This document shows, piece after piece, positions 1 to 7,865 of a DNA stretch of 19,371 nucleotides. This DNA is from an uncultured Rivibacter sp. (GTDB lineage: Bacteria; Pseudomonadota; Gammaproteobacteria; Burkholderiales; Burkholderiaceae): positions 1 through 19,371 of the forward strand of contig CAMLNA010000082.1 of assembly GCA_946481025.1 (NCBI GenBank), read 5' to 3'. The translations under genes and the position numbers were made by a program. Under the pieces are notes generated by a model. That model searched no databases, was not told the DNA's origin, and saw only the letters and a list, made by a program, of their open reading frames with translations. Each line of letters begins with the position of its first letter. Position 1 is the stretch's first letter.

Positions 1-373
1 CAACATGCCGCTGCCGCCCAAGGTGCTGCGCAAGGGCATCACCGACATGGTCCGCATCTCCGACGCGCGCATGAGCGGCACCGCCTACGGCACCGTGGTG
101 CTGCACACCTCGCCGGAGGCGGCGGCCGGCGGCCCGCTGGCGCTGGTGAAGGACGGCGACATCATTGAACTCGACGTGGCGCAGCGCCGCCTGCACCTGG
201 AGGTGAGCGACGAAGAGCTGGCGCGCCGCCGTGCCGCCTGGGTCGAGCCCGAGCGGCCCAAGCGGGGCTGGTACAAGCTGTACGTGGACCACGTGCAGCA
301 GGCCCACCTCGGCGCCGACCTCGACTTTCTTGTCGGCAGCAGTGGCGCCGGCATTCCGCGCGACTCGCACTGA
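1..373 (+). CDS. IlvD/Edd-family dehydratase (sugar-acid type), 3' end only
   Basis: This is the C-terminal part of a dehydratase whose start lies before the window; the frame is open from the first bases to TGA at 371-373. The motif RISDARMSGTAYGTVVLHTSPEA belongs to the IlvD/Edd family of Fe-S dehydratases, which remove water from dihydroxy acids or aldonates. The ending, with YKLYVDHVQQAHLGADLDFL followed by a VGSSG segment, resembles the pentonate dehydratase branch (arabonate/xylonate) more than branched-chain-amino-acid IlvD. This assignment is from memory of the family. The next gene on the same strand, 81 bp downstream, encodes a sugar-lactone hydrolase, which fits a lactone to aldonate to 2-keto-3-deoxy acid route in the cytoplasm. 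The Fe-S ligands and active-site region are outside the window, so the exact substrate cannot be judged. Confidence 0.88.
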   Translation, partial: NMPLPPKVLRKGITDMVRISDARMSGTAYGTVVLHTSPEAAAGGPLALVKDGDIIELDVAQRRLHLEVSDEELARRRAAWVEPERPKRGWYKLYVDHVQQAHLGADLDFLVGSSGAGIPRDSH

Positions 374-454
374 GGGGCCTCGTTTCTTCGACCCTCTTTC
401 AGAGGCACCTCCACGAGTCTCACAAGGCGCGGTCTTTTCTTCTGCCGAACCACC

Positions 455-1360
455 ATGTCGCCTGACGCACCCGCGCTGCTGAGCGAACCGCAATGCGTGT
501 GGCCCGCCGGGGCCACGCTCGGCGAGGGCACCTGCTGGTCGCCCCGCGAGCAGTCGCTGTACTGGGTCGACATCCTCGAGCACCGGCTGTATCGCTACAC
601 GCCGGCCAGCGGCGAGCGGCGCGAGTGGCGTTTCGACGAAACCATCTCGGCGGTGGCCGAGCGTGCGCAGGCGCCGGGCCTCGTGGTGACGCTGCAGCGC
701 GGCTTCGCCTTCTTCGACCCGGGCAGCGGCCGGCTGCAGCGGCTCGACGAACCCGAGCCCGAGCGCACCGGCAACCGCTTCAACGACGGCAAGTGCGACG
801 CCCAGGGCCGCTTCTGGGGCGGCACCATGGACTTCGGCTGCGAGGCCCCCACCGGCGCGCTGTACCGCTTCGACGCGCCCGGCCGCTGCGCGCGGGTGTT
901 CGACGCCGGCTTTGCCGTCACCAACGGCCCGACCTGGTCGGCCGACGGCCGCACCCTGTATTTCAACGAAACCGCCGGGCGCCGCATCCATGCGTTCGAC
1001 TTCGATGCCGCGAGCGGCAACCTGTCGAACCGGCGCCTGTGGCTGCGCTTCGAGGAAGCCGACGGCTACCCCGACGGCATGACCACCGATGCCGCCGGCC
1101 GCCTGTGGATCTGCCACTGGGGCGGTGCGTGCGTCACCTGCCATGACCCGCTGAGCGCGGTGGAACTCGCAAGGGTGAAGCTGCCCACCAGCCACATCAC
1201 CAACGTCGCCTTCGGCGGTGCCGACCTGCGCACGCTGTTCATCACCAGCGCACGCTTCGGGTTGAGCCAGGAGCAGCTGGCTCGCGAGCCGCTGGCGGGC
1301 GGGCTGTTCATCGTGCGGGCCGGCGAGCGGGGCGTGCCGGCCCATCTGTTCGCCGGCTGA
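455..1360 (+). CDS. SMP-30/gluconolactonase/LRE-family sugar lactonase
   Basis: The 301-residue protein is predicted to hydrolyse a sugar lactone to the aldonic acid in the cytoplasm. It has the six-bladed beta-propeller signature of the SMP-30 family: GEGTCW near residues 23-28 with Glu24, RFNDGKCDAQGRFWGGTMD at about 108-126, AVTNGP with Asn157, and GYPDGMTTD with Asp207. In characterised members Glu, Asn and Asp at these places bind the divalent metal. Length is normal for the family and there is no signal peptide. The ATG at 455 has no strong ribosome binding site, but the N-terminus fits the family. The upstream sugar-acid dehydratase suggests a pentose or hexose oxidative pathway; arabinolactonase, xylonolactonase and gluconolactonase cannot be told apart from the sequence alone. 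Confidence 0.9.
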   Translation: MSPDAPALLSEPQCVWPAGATLGEGTCWSPREQSLYWVDILEHRLYRYTPASGERREWRFDETISAVAERAQAPGLVVTLQRGFAFFDPGSGRLQRLDEPEPERTGNRFNDGKCDAQGRFWGGTMDFGCEAPTGALYRFDAPGRCARVFDAGFAVTNGPTWSADGRTLYFNETAGRRIHAFDFDAASGNLSNRRLWLRFEEADGYPDGMTTDAAGRLWICHWGGACVTCHDPLSAVELARVKLPTSHITNVAFGGADLRTLFITSARFGLSQEQLAREPLAGGLFIVRAGERGVPAHLFAG

Positions 1361-1405
1361 GCAGCTGCCCTATGCTGCGCCCTTCGTCATAGCCGAAGCG
1401 CCGAA

Positions 1406-1801
1406 GTGAGCCCGGAAGAAACCGAAATCCGCCGGCTGGTCGCTGCCGCGCAGCAGCACCAGTTCAACGTGGACGAGCTGATGCAGCTGCATGACGACGA
1501 CGCAGTCGTCATCAACATGGCTGGACGCCGCCTGTTCGGCAGGCAGGCCTTCCGCGAAGCCATGGAGCAGGCGCTGTCGTCGTCGCTCCAGCATGTGCCC
1601 ACCGTCACCGAGGTCGACCGGGTGCACTTCGTGGCGCCCGGCTGCGCCGTGGTCTCCTGCACCAAGACCGTCCACGACCAGCGGCCGGCGGCCGAGAAGA
1701 CCACGCTGCCCGGCAGCGTGGGCCTCATGACCTATGTGCTGGTGCAGAAGCAGGGCCGCTGGGTCATTGCTTCGGCGCAGACCACGCCGGTCGCCCGGTA
1801 G
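1406..1801 (+). CDS. NTF2-like / SgcJ-EcaC-type (DUF4440-like) small protein
   Basis: A 131-residue protein beginning at GTG 1406, with no good ribosome binding site visible. The pattern of an N-terminal helix (EETEIRRLVAAAQQ), a segment with DDDAVVINMAGRRLFGRQAFREAMEQAL, then strands ending in GRWVIASAQTTPVAR, is that of the NTF2/SnoaL-like cone fold, close to the SgcJ/EcaC or DUF4440 groups. These folds bind small hydrophobic ligands or act as non-redox isomerases or hydrolases, but the group name says little about function. The gene is 45 bp after the lactonase on the same strand and could be cotranscribed with it. Its stop is 16 bp from the stop of the convergent PhoX-type gene. Function is unknown. 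Confidence 0.78.
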   Translation: MSPEETEIRRLVAAAQQHQFNVDELMQLHDDDAVVINMAGRRLFGRQAFREAMEQALSSSLQHVPTVTEVDRVHFVAPGCAVVSCTKTVHDQRPAAEKTTLPGSVGLMTYVLVQKQGRWVIASAQTTPVAR

Positions 1802-1814
1802 CCCCGCTCGGGGC
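1801..1814. terminator. Small GC hairpin between convergent genes
   Basis: The 5-bp arms GCCCC (1801-1805) and GGGGC (1810-1814) surround the loop GCTC. It sits exactly between the stop of the NTF2-like gene and the stop of the convergent PhoX-type gene, so it could slow transcription from either side. There is no T-tract, so as an intrinsic terminator it is weak. Confidence 0.3.
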
Positions 1815-1817
1815 CGC

Positions 1818-3725
1818 TCAGGCCCCGATCACGCCGCCGTCCTTCCGGCGCACGACCACCGTCGCCGAACGCGGCCGGCCGCCGGGCTTGAAGTCGGGCC
1901 AGCGCGAATACTTCCCGGGTTCGGCCGGGTCGCTGCGGTCGTTCGGGGTCTCGCCCGGGTGCTGCACGTTGACGAACATCGTGGTGAGGTCGGGGCTGAA
2001 GGTGCACCCGGTGATCTCGCAGTTCGTGGGGCCGGTGAGAAAGCGGCGCACTTCGCCGGTGCTCACGTCGCAAGCCAGCATCTGGTTGTTGCCGATGCGC
2101 GCGAACTCGCCCTTGTACATCTGGGTGGCGTGCGCATCGGTCTGGATCCACAGCACGCCGCGGGTGTCGAAGGCCAGCCCGTCGGGGCAGCCGAAGATGT
2201 CGCCCTTGATGTTGCCCCGGGCCTCGGCGCGTTCGTTGGCCGGGTCGCCGGCCAGCACGAGGTGGTTCCAGCTGAAGCTCGCGGCGTCGAAGTCGCCGCC
2301 CTCGCGCCAGCGGATGATCTGGCCCATCGTGTTGTTGGCCCGCGGGTTGGCGGCATCGACGCCCGGCTGCCCTGCCGTGCCGCGCGCGCTGTTGTTGGTG
2401 AGGGTGCAGTAGACCTCGCCGTTTTTCGGGTCGATGGCCAGCCATTCGGGGCGGTCCATCCTGGTGGCGCCCAGCAGGTCGCTGGCCTGGCGGGTCTTGA
2501 CGACCACCTCGCCCTGGTCGGCGAAGCCGTTGGCAGGCGTCAGCGGGCCCTGGCCGTGCACCAGCGGCAGCCAGCGGCCGGTCCCGTCGGCATCGAAGCG
2601 GGCCACGTACAGCGTGCCGTGGTCGAGCAGTTGCGCATTGGCCCGGGCGCCGCCCGGCGCGATGCGGTCGCGGCTCACGAACTTGTAGATGTATTCGAAG
2701 CGTGCGTCCTCGCCCGAATACACCACCGCGCGCCCATCCTTTGTCACCGCGACCCAGGCGCCTTCATGCGCGGCGCGGCCCAGGGCTGTGCGCTTGACCG
2801 GCGTGGTGGTCGGATCCATCGGGTCGATCTCGACCACCCAGCCGAAGCGGTGAAATTCATTGGGGTGCCGGGCCGCATCGAAACGCTCGTCGTGCGTCGC
2901 CCACGACTGCGAACCGGTCTTGCGCAGGCCCCAGCGCTGCTGGTCGGGCGTGAGCTTGTCGCCGCCGTCGAAATAGAAGGCCCAGTTTTCCTCTCCCGAC
3001 AGATAGGTGCCCCAGGGCGTCTGGCCGCTGGCGCAGTTGTTCAGCGTGCCCAGCACGGTCCGGCCGGCCGGGTCGGCGGCGGTTTTCATGAGCGCATGGC
3101 CGGCGGCCGGGCCTTGCACCGTGAACGGCGTGGCCGCCGTGTGGCGCCGCGCATAGCGGCTGGGCCGCACCATCTGCCAGCGCCCGTCGCGCAGCGCCAC
3201 CTCGATGACCGACACGCCGTGCGCGGCCTGCGCCTTCTTCACCTTCTCCGCATTCCAGGTCTTCAGGCCGTCCGGGTGCAGCAGGCCGTCGTCGGTGTAC
3301 TCGTGGTTCATGACGAGCAGCCCGTGCGTGCTGCTGCCGGCCAGCGGGTAGAAGTGGATGCCGTCGTGATGCATGCCCATCTGCACCGCCTGTTCCGCGG
3401 CGGTGTTCGATGCGTCTTCGCGGAAGGGCGGCATGCTGCCCGCCACGCCGATCGGCTCGCCCCAGGCGGCGATCACCTCGGCCACGTAGCCCTCGGGCAC
3501 GACCAGTGCGTCGGTGGTGCCGGGCGGCACCGCCTTGAAACCCAGCTTCGCGGCGCTGTTGCCGGTGGCCGTGGCGGCACAACCAGCCAGCGAGCCGAAC
3601 AGCGCCGCGCTCGCCAGCCCCAGGCCTCCCTGAATCACCAGGCGCCGCGCCGGGTCCGACAGCTCGTGGATGCTGGCGTTGCCGCTGCGGTTGCTGTCTT
3701 CCATCGAGTCGAAGTCCTTGGCCAT
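1818..3725 (-). CDS. PhoX-family (DUF839) phosphatase, exported
   Basis: The protein has 635 residues if started at the ATG at 3723-3725, which follows a GGAAGGGA ribosome binding site; longer upstream frames lack such a site. PhoX enzymes are Ca/Fe-dependent phosphomonoesterases exported through Tat. Visible family blocks are NHEYTDD (140-146), TPWGTYLSGEEN (236-247), RPEWLAIDP (425-433), CTLTNNS (440-446), GCPDGLAFD (512-520), NCEITGCTFSPD (568-579) and NVQHPGE (586-592). The leader has ARRLVIQGG (27-34), a degenerate Tat motif, then a hydrophobic stretch ending in LAGC (46-49), a possible lipobox. A role in releasing phosphate from organic esters outside the cytoplasm follows from the family; the substrate is not known. 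No phosphate-regulon box was recognised upstream. The gene stands alone between convergent and divergent neighbours. Confidence 0.9.
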   Translation of the reverse strand: MAKDFDSMEDSNRSGNASIHELSDPARRLVIQGGLGLASAALFGSLAGCAATATGNSAAKLGFKAVPPGTTDALVVPEGYVAEVIAAWGEPIGVAGSMPPFREDASNTAAEQAVQMGMHHDGIHFYPLAGSSTHGLLVMNHEYTDDGLLHPDGLKTWNAEKVKKAQAAHGVSVIEVALRDGRWQMVRPSRYARRHTAATPFTVQGPAAGHALMKTAADPAGRTVLGTLNNCASGQTPWGTYLSGEENWAFYFDGGDKLTPDQQRWGLRKTGSQSWATHDERFDAARHPNEFHRFGWVVEIDPMDPTTTPVKRTALGRAAHEGAWVAVTKDGRAVVYSGEDARFEYIYKFVSRDRIAPGGARANAQLLDHGTLYVARFDADGTGRWLPLVHGQGPLTPANGFADQGEVVVKTRQASDLLGATRMDRPEWLAIDPKNGEVYCTLTNNSARGTAGQPGVDAANPRANNTMGQIIRWREGGDFDAASFSWNHLVLAGDPANERAEARGNIKGDIFGCPDGLAFDTRGVLWIQTDAHATQMYKGEFARIGNNQMLACDVSTGEVRRFLTGPTNCEITGCTFSPDLTTMFVNVQHPGETPNDRSDPAEPGKYSRWPDFKPGGRPRSATVVVRRKDGGVIGA

Positions 3726-3896
3726 GGGCGTCCCTTCCGAAGCGATCTGAAGCCGCCGATTGTGCGGGGTGGCCATGACAGGCAGCTGCAAAGAAGGGCG
3801 TCGATCGGCCGTTGTTGGCAACCCCTCCGAGGAGGGGGCGGTTCGCAAGCGTTACACGCGGTGACAATCGCGGCTTTGCCCACACTCCTCGATCCA

Positions 3897-4610
3897 ATGA
3901 ATCTTCGAATCGTTCTGGCGTTGGCCGCCGTCCTTGCGTTCGCCGGCTGTTCCACCCCACCGCAACGTCCGGTGGCCTTCAACGCCGGCAGTCTGTCGGC
4001 CCCCCAGGGAAATCGCATCGGCGTGGCCATGACGCCCTTGCCCAAGGTGGACACCCACCTGCCGGGCGCCGATTGCCTGCTGTGCCTGGCCGCAGCTTCG
4101 CTGGCCAATTCATCCCTCACTGCACACGCGCGCACGCTGCCCTACGAGGACTTGCCGAAACTCAAGGATGAAGTGGCGCAGTTGCTGCGAAAGAGGGGGG
4201 CGCAGCAGGTGAGCGTGATTGCCGAAGACGTGGATGTCGAGGCGCTGCCCGGCGCGAAAGGCCAGGGTCCGGACTTGGCCGTGAAGGACTTTTCGTCGTT
4301 GCAGAAGAAGTACGACGTGGACAAGCTCCTGATCATCGACGTGCGCACCCTCGGCTTCCAGCGCTACTACAAGGCCTACATCCCGTCGGGCGACCCTCGG
4401 GCGCTGCTGCAAGGCGCCGGCTACCTGGTGAATCTGTCGAACAACACCTACGAGTGGTACTCGACGGTCCATGTGAGTCGAGGGGCCGAGGGCAAATGGG
4501 ATGAGCCGCCCAAGTTCCCCGGCCTGACCAACGCCTACTTCCAGGTGATCGAACTGGCCAAGGAGCGCTACACGCAGCCCTTCGTGACCGAAAGCGTGGC
4601 TGCACAGTGA
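3897..4610 (+). CDS. Unrecognised lipoprotein, first gene of an overlapping pair
   Basis: A 237-residue protein. The ATG at 3897 gives a clear lipoprotein leader: MNLRIV, a hydrophobic core and FAGC with the lipidated Cys at 18. The frame continues open far upstream antisense to the PhoX gene, but that part is a GC-rich shadow. The mature part has a CxxC (Cys60, Cys63) inside DCLLCLAAASLANSSL, an alpha segment with KLKDEVAQLLRKRGAQQVSV, and then YDVDKLLIIDVRTLGFQRYY followed by strands and a Tyr-rich segment. The alternation resembles the small periplasmic alpha/beta folds of LpoB, GNA1162 or CsgG-type lipoproteins, but I cannot assign a family. The stop overlaps the GTG start of the next gene by 4 bp, so the two are probably made together and may form an envelope complex. 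Confidence 0.82.
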   Translation: MNLRIVLALAAVLAFAGCSTPPQRPVAFNAGSLSAPQGNRIGVAMTPLPKVDTHLPGADCLLCLAAASLANSSLTAHARTLPYEDLPKLKDEVAQLLRKRGAQQVSVIAEDVDVEALPGAKGQGPDLAVKDFSSLQKKYDVDKLLIIDVRTLGFQRYYKAYIPSGDPRALLQGAGYLVNLSNNTYEWYSTVHVSRGAEGKWDEPPKFPGLTNAYFQVIELAKERYTQPFVTESVAAQ

Positions 4611-5554
4611 GACTGTCAGGCCGACTGCTGAACGTTGCCGTCGTGGCGGTGCTAGGCGCCGCCGTTCCGGTGCCGGCCGCCTCCTCCGACGGTGCACCGC
4701 CGGCTGCTGCGTCGACGCCTGCGGCAGGTTGGGCGCTGCAGCTCCCGCAAGGCGACAAGCTGACCTACCAGGGGGTGATGGACGGCAATCTCGCCGGCAA
4801 CTCGCACGCCATCCTGTATCCCGGCGGCCACCCGCTGGTCTTTCTGGCGAGCGTGCTGACGCACGCCGTCATCGAAGGCGCATCCGAACAGAATCAGCGC
4901 AGCGGGCTGCAGCGTAGCGCCGACCGCGTGCTCGAGCCGTACCGGCAGGTTCTGGACACCTTCGGTCACCGCGAACTCCTGCAGCTCGCGTTGCCCCTGA
5001 CCGCCGCGCCCGCCGGCGCCTCGCTGGTTGAACACGATCAGGCACCGCCGCAGGGACGATGGGTGATCCGGGGCGTCCCGGTGTTCTCGCTCACGCAGGA
5101 CGCCCAGGCCCTGCTGCTCGACCATGCGGTTGAAGTGCGGGCGGCTGCGGCGTCCGCCGAGCCGCTGTATCGCAACGTCATCCGGGTGGTGTCATTGCCG
5201 CGCTCGAGTGATGACCTCGTTGCCGCCTGGACCGCCGAAGACGGGCGCCCGTTGAAAGCCGAAAGCGCCAGCCTGCTGGCGTCGTCGCTGGACATCGCCC
5301 TGTCCGCAGCGGCGGTGCATGCGGGCGTCCCCCAGCCCGACGACAAGCCGTTCAGGACCGTGCGCTACACCGAGGGGAGCCAGGAGAAGATCGAACGGGC
5401 CCAGGTGCTCGAGGAGCGGTGCGGCCGCCTGCTGCTCAGGAACCTCCGTGGGTGGTTGATGTCCGTGCCGGCACGCACGCCTGCCGCTGCAGACAGCGGC
5501 TGCCCGCGCGTGGCGCCGGTTCCACCAATGCCGGCGGCTTCCGCGACAAGCTGA
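4607..5554 (+). CDS. Unrecognised exported protein, second gene of an overlapping pair
   Basis: A 315-residue protein starting at GTG 4607, inside the stop region of the upstream lipoprotein gene (GTGA overlap), which points to translational coupling. The N-terminus [26 protein letters not shown] is a Sec-type signal peptide with a probable cleavage after an Ala near residue 25. The mature protein has a Gly-rich N-terminal strand segment ([20 protein letters not shown]), a helical region, and a C-terminal part with one Cys pair ([15 protein letters not shown] ... SGC). It ends in a Pro/Ala-rich tail. I recognise no domain or catalytic motif. A periplasmic location and partnership with the lipoprotein are inferred from the signal peptide and the overlap only. 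Confidence 0.78.
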   Translation: MRLSGRLLNVAVVAVLGAAVPVPAASSDGAPPAAASTPAAGWALQLPQGDKLTYQGVMDGNLAGNSHAILYPGGHPLVFLASVLTHAVIEGASEQNQRSGLQRSADRVLEPYRQVLDTFGHRELLQLALPLTAAPAGASLVEHDQAPPQGRWVIRGVPVFSLTQDAQALLLDHAVEVRAAAASAEPLYRNVIRVVSLPRSSDDLVAAWTAEDGRPLKAESASLLASSLDIALSAAAVHAGVPQPDDKPFRTVRYTEGSQEKIERAQVLEERCGRLLLRNLRGWLMSVPARTPAAADSGCPRVAPVPPMPAASATS

Positions 5555-5564
5555 ACGCCGCGAG

Positions 5565-5593
5565 TTCGCCGCCAGGCAGGGCCGGCCTATCAT
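5565..5593 (+). promoter_or_regulatory. Candidate promoter for the macro-domain gene, leaderless arrangement
   Basis: TATCAT at 5588-5593 matches five of six bases of the -10 consensus and is preceded at 17-bp spacing by TTCGCC at 5565-5570, a weak -35 match. Transcription would begin about at 5600, next to the ATG at 5601, and no ribosome binding site precedes that ATG. A leaderless mRNA is therefore possible. This is pattern matching only. Confidence 0.3.
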
Positions 5594-5600
5594 CTTCCGC

Positions 5601-6122
5601 ATGCCAACCAAGCTGCGGGCCCTGCAGGGCGACATCACGACGCTGGCGTTCGATGCCATCGTCAATGCCGCCAACTCGTCGCTGCTGGGCGGGGGCGGCG
5701 TCGACGGGGCGATCCACCGTGCGGCCGGGCCGGAGCTGGTGGCCGAATGCCGCCTGCTGGGCGGCTGCCCGACCGGCGAGGCCCGCATCACCCGCGGCTA
5801 CCGGCTGCCGGCCCGGCATGTGGTCCACACGGTGGGGCCGGTGTGGCGCGGCGGCCGGCACGGCGAGCCGGCGCTGCTGGCGAGCTGCTACCGCGCGAGC
5901 CTCGAGCTGGCGCACCGCCACGGCTGCGAAACCATCGCCTTTCCCTGCATCAGCACCGGCATCTACGGCTACCCGTTCGAAGATGCGGCGCGGCTGGCGC
6001 TGGCGACCGTGCGCGAAGCCATGGCCGCGCAGGCCGGCTGGCGGGAGGTGGTCTTCTGCTGCTTCAGCGCCGGCGACCACCGCTTCTATGAACAGTTGCT
6101 CCTGGAGGTGACCCGCCCATGA
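5601..6122 (+). CDS. Macro-domain protein, O-acetyl-ADP-ribose deacetylase type (YmdB/MacroD-like)
   Basis: This 173-residue protein is one complete macro domain. Visible signatures are [18 protein letters not shown] (8-25), [14 protein letters not shown] (31-44), [15 protein letters not shown] (56-70) and [10 protein letters not shown] (116-125), which bind ADP-ribose and position the catalytic Asn25 and Asp35 in the MacroD/YmdB class. Known members hydrolyse O-acetyl-ADP-ribose and remove mono-ADP-ribose from acidic residues in the cytoplasm. The start ATG has no ribosome binding site but a -10-like TATCAT ends 7 bp before it. Its stop overlaps the ATG of the following SDR gene by 4 bp (ATGA), and a GGAGGTGA inside its 3' end serves that gene. 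Coupled expression with an oxidoreductase is unusual for this family as I know it. Confidence 0.93.
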   Translation: MPTKLRALQGDITTLAFDAIVNAANSSLLGGGGVDGAIHRAAGPELVAECRLLGGCPTGEARITRGYRLPARHVVHTVGPVWRGGRHGEPALLASCYRASLELAHRHGCETIAFPCISTGIYGYPFEDAARLALATVREAMAAQAGWREVVFCCFSAGDHRFYEQLLLEVTRP

Positions 6123-6865
6123 CAGGCACCGTTCTCATCACCGGCGCCAGCCGGGGCATCGGCGCGGCCTGCGCGTTGCTGTGCGCCGAGCAGGGCTGGG
6201 ACGTCGCGGTCAACTACGCATGCCGTGCCGATGCCGCCGAAGCCGTGGTCGAGTCGGTGCGCCGCTTCGGGCGGAGGGCCATCGCCGTGCAGGCCGATGT
6301 GTCGCGTGACGACGAGGTGCGCGCGATGTTCGAAGTGGTGGATCGCGAACTCGGCAGCCTGCGCGGCCTCGTCAACAACGCCGGCGTGGTGGACGTGGCC
6401 CGGCGTGTGGACGAAATGACGCCCGAGCGGGTGCGGCGCATGTTCGAGATCAACGTGTTCGCAAGCTTCAGCTGCGCCCGCGAGGCGGTGCGTCGCATGA
6501 GCACCCGCCATGGCGGTACGGGCGGTGCGATCGTCAACCTGTCATCGGTGGCGGCGCGCCTGGGCGCGCCGGGCCAGTACGTCGACTATGCGGCGGCCAA
6601 GGCGGCCATTGACACCTTCACCGTCGGCCTGGCCAGGGAGGTGGGGGCCGAGGGCGTGCGGGTGAACGCCGTTCGCCCCGGCATCACCGACACCGAGATC
6701 CATGCCTTGGGCGGCCAGCCCGAGCGCGCCTGGCAGCTGGCGGGTCTGATCCCGATGCAGCGCCCGGGCCGGGCCGGCGAGATCGCGCAGGCCGTCGCCT
6801 GGCTGCTGTCGGACGCGGCGAGCTACACCAGCGGCGCGCTGCTCGATGTCGGCGGCGGAAGGTAG
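6119..6865 (+). CDS. SDR-family NAD(P)-dependent oxidoreductase
   Basis: A 248-residue classical short-chain dehydrogenase/reductase. The Rossmann motif TGASRGIG is at 8-15, NNAG at 86-89, the catalytic Ser in the NLSS segment (about 142-143), and YxxxK with Tyr157 and Lys161; Asn112 completes the tetrad. The residue after the second strand is Asn-Tyr (VNYACR), typical of NADP-preferring YgfF-like or FabG-like enzymes, but the substrate cannot be read from the sequence. The start ATG at 6119 follows a near-perfect GGAGGTGA ribosome binding site at 6104-6111 and overlaps the stop of the macro-domain gene. The pair is probably one operon. The protein has no export signal. Confidence 0.93.
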   Translation: MTGTVLITGASRGIGAACALLCAEQGWDVAVNYACRADAAEAVVESVRRFGRRAIAVQADVSRDDEVRAMFEVVDRELGSLRGLVNNAGVVDVARRVDEMTPERVRRMFEINVFASFSCAREAVRRMSTRHGGTGGAIVNLSSVAARLGAPGQYVDYAAAKAAIDTFTVGLAREVGAEGVRVNAVRPGITDTEIHALGGQPERAWQLAGLIPMQRPGRAGEIAQAVAWLLSDAASYTSGALLDVGGGR

Positions 6866-6879
6866 GAGCGCCGGGGGCG

Positions 6880-7842
6880 TCACCGCCGCTCGACGATCAC
6901 CGGCACCAGCTTCAGCGCCTCGCGGATGCGCTCGGCCGCCCCGGTGGCTTCGTCGCGGCTTGCATAGGGGCCGGCCTGCAGCCGGTGCACCGGGGCCTCG
7001 TTGAAGATCGCCAGCAGCGGCGCGAGCCAGTCCAGCTCGGCCGCCACGCGCTGCTGGAAGCTTTCGGCCCCGCCGCGTTCGCGGAAGGCGCCGAGCTGTA
7101 CCCACCAGCCGCGCGCCGCGCTGGTGAAGGCGCGGCTGGGCTCGGCGGCACTCCTGATGGGCGGCGCGGCCGGCGCGGCCACCGGCTCAGGGGGCGAAGG
7201 GGCGTCTGCCGTCGCGGCCACGGCGACCGCCTTGTCGTCATCGCCATCGCCGCTGCCGGCGCCGCCGCCGCGCTTCCAGGCGCCGGTGCGGATGTCTTCG
7301 TAGGTGATGCGCTCGACCTCCACCTTGCCCACGCCGCGCAGCAGGTCGAGCTTGAGCGCGGCGGTGTAGCTCAAGTCGATGATGCGCCCGGGATGGAACG
7401 GCCCGCGGTCGTTGATGCGCAGCACCACCTCGCGGCCGTTCTTCGGGTTGCGCACCCGCGCGTAGCTGGGGATCGGGAAGGTGGGGTGCGCCGCGGTCAT
7501 GGCATACATGTTGTAGACCTCGCCGCTGGCGGTGCGCCGGCCATGGAACTTGCGGCCGTACCAGGAGGCGAGGCCGGTTTCGCGCGCGGCGACGTCGCGG
7601 GTTTCGGGCGTGTAGCTGCGCCCGTTGACCGCGTAGGGCTTGTTCGGGCCGCCGGGGCGGATCGGCTCGACCCGAGGTTCGGCGTCGGGGGTCTTGTGCA
7701 GGTCGGCGGGTGTTTCGGCCATCGGGCCGTCGCGACCGGGGGGCGGCTTGGGCGTCGATGAACAGCCGGCCAGCACGGCGGCCAACGCCAGCAGCACGAC
7801 GGCCGCGTGGGAGGCAACGGGTCGAAGCATGGCGCGCACCAT
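6880..7842 (-). CDS. rlpA: RlpA-family septal-ring lipoprotein (lytic transglycosylase type) with SPOR domain
   Basis: A 320-residue lipoprotein. The leader ends in the lipobox LAGC (24-27). After a Pro-rich linker comes the double-psi beta-barrel RlpA domain (about 88-182): ETGLASWYGRKFHGRRTASGE, then AAHPTFP, and RINDRGPFHPGRIIDLS. Glu108 and Asp145 correspond to the residues reported as catalytic in the Pseudomonas aeruginosa enzyme, which cleaves denuded glycan strands during daughter-cell separation. A low-complexity linker rich in Ala, Pro and Asp follows, then a SPOR domain (about 244-320) with WWVQLGAF and RLQAGPY, which targets denuded peptidoglycan at the septum. ATG at 7842 or the in-frame ATG at 7830 could be the start. 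The gene lies 23 bp after the EamA transporter gene on the same strand and could share its transcript. In many relatives it lies with cell-wall genes, which is not seen here. Confidence 0.94.
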   Translation of the reverse strand: MVRAMLRPVASHAAVVLLALAAVLAGCSSTPKPPPGRDGPMAETPADLHKTPDAEPRVEPIRPGGPNKPYAVNGRSYTPETRDVAARETGLASWYGRKFHGRRTASGEVYNMYAMTAAHPTFPIPSYARVRNPKNGREVVLRINDRGPFHPGRIIDLSYTAALKLDLLRGVGKVEVERITYEDIRTGAWKRGGGAGSGDGDDDKAVAVAATADAPSPPEPVAAPAAPPIRSAAEPSRAFTSAARGWWVQLGAFRERGGAESFQQRVAAELDWLAPLLAIFNEAPVHRLQAGPYASRDEATGAAERIREALKLVPVIVERR

Positions 7843-7865
7843 ACACCAGCCCGGGGTGGGCTCGG

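Noticed and set aside
1734..3896. A very long open frame on the plus strand opposite the PhoX-type gene, joined in frame to the lipoprotein gene
   Set aside because: Its translation is rich in Ala, Arg, Gly and His with no domain, and the opposite strand encodes a clear PhoX protein. High GC at third positions keeps such antisense frames open. The lipoprotein leader gives the real start at 3897.
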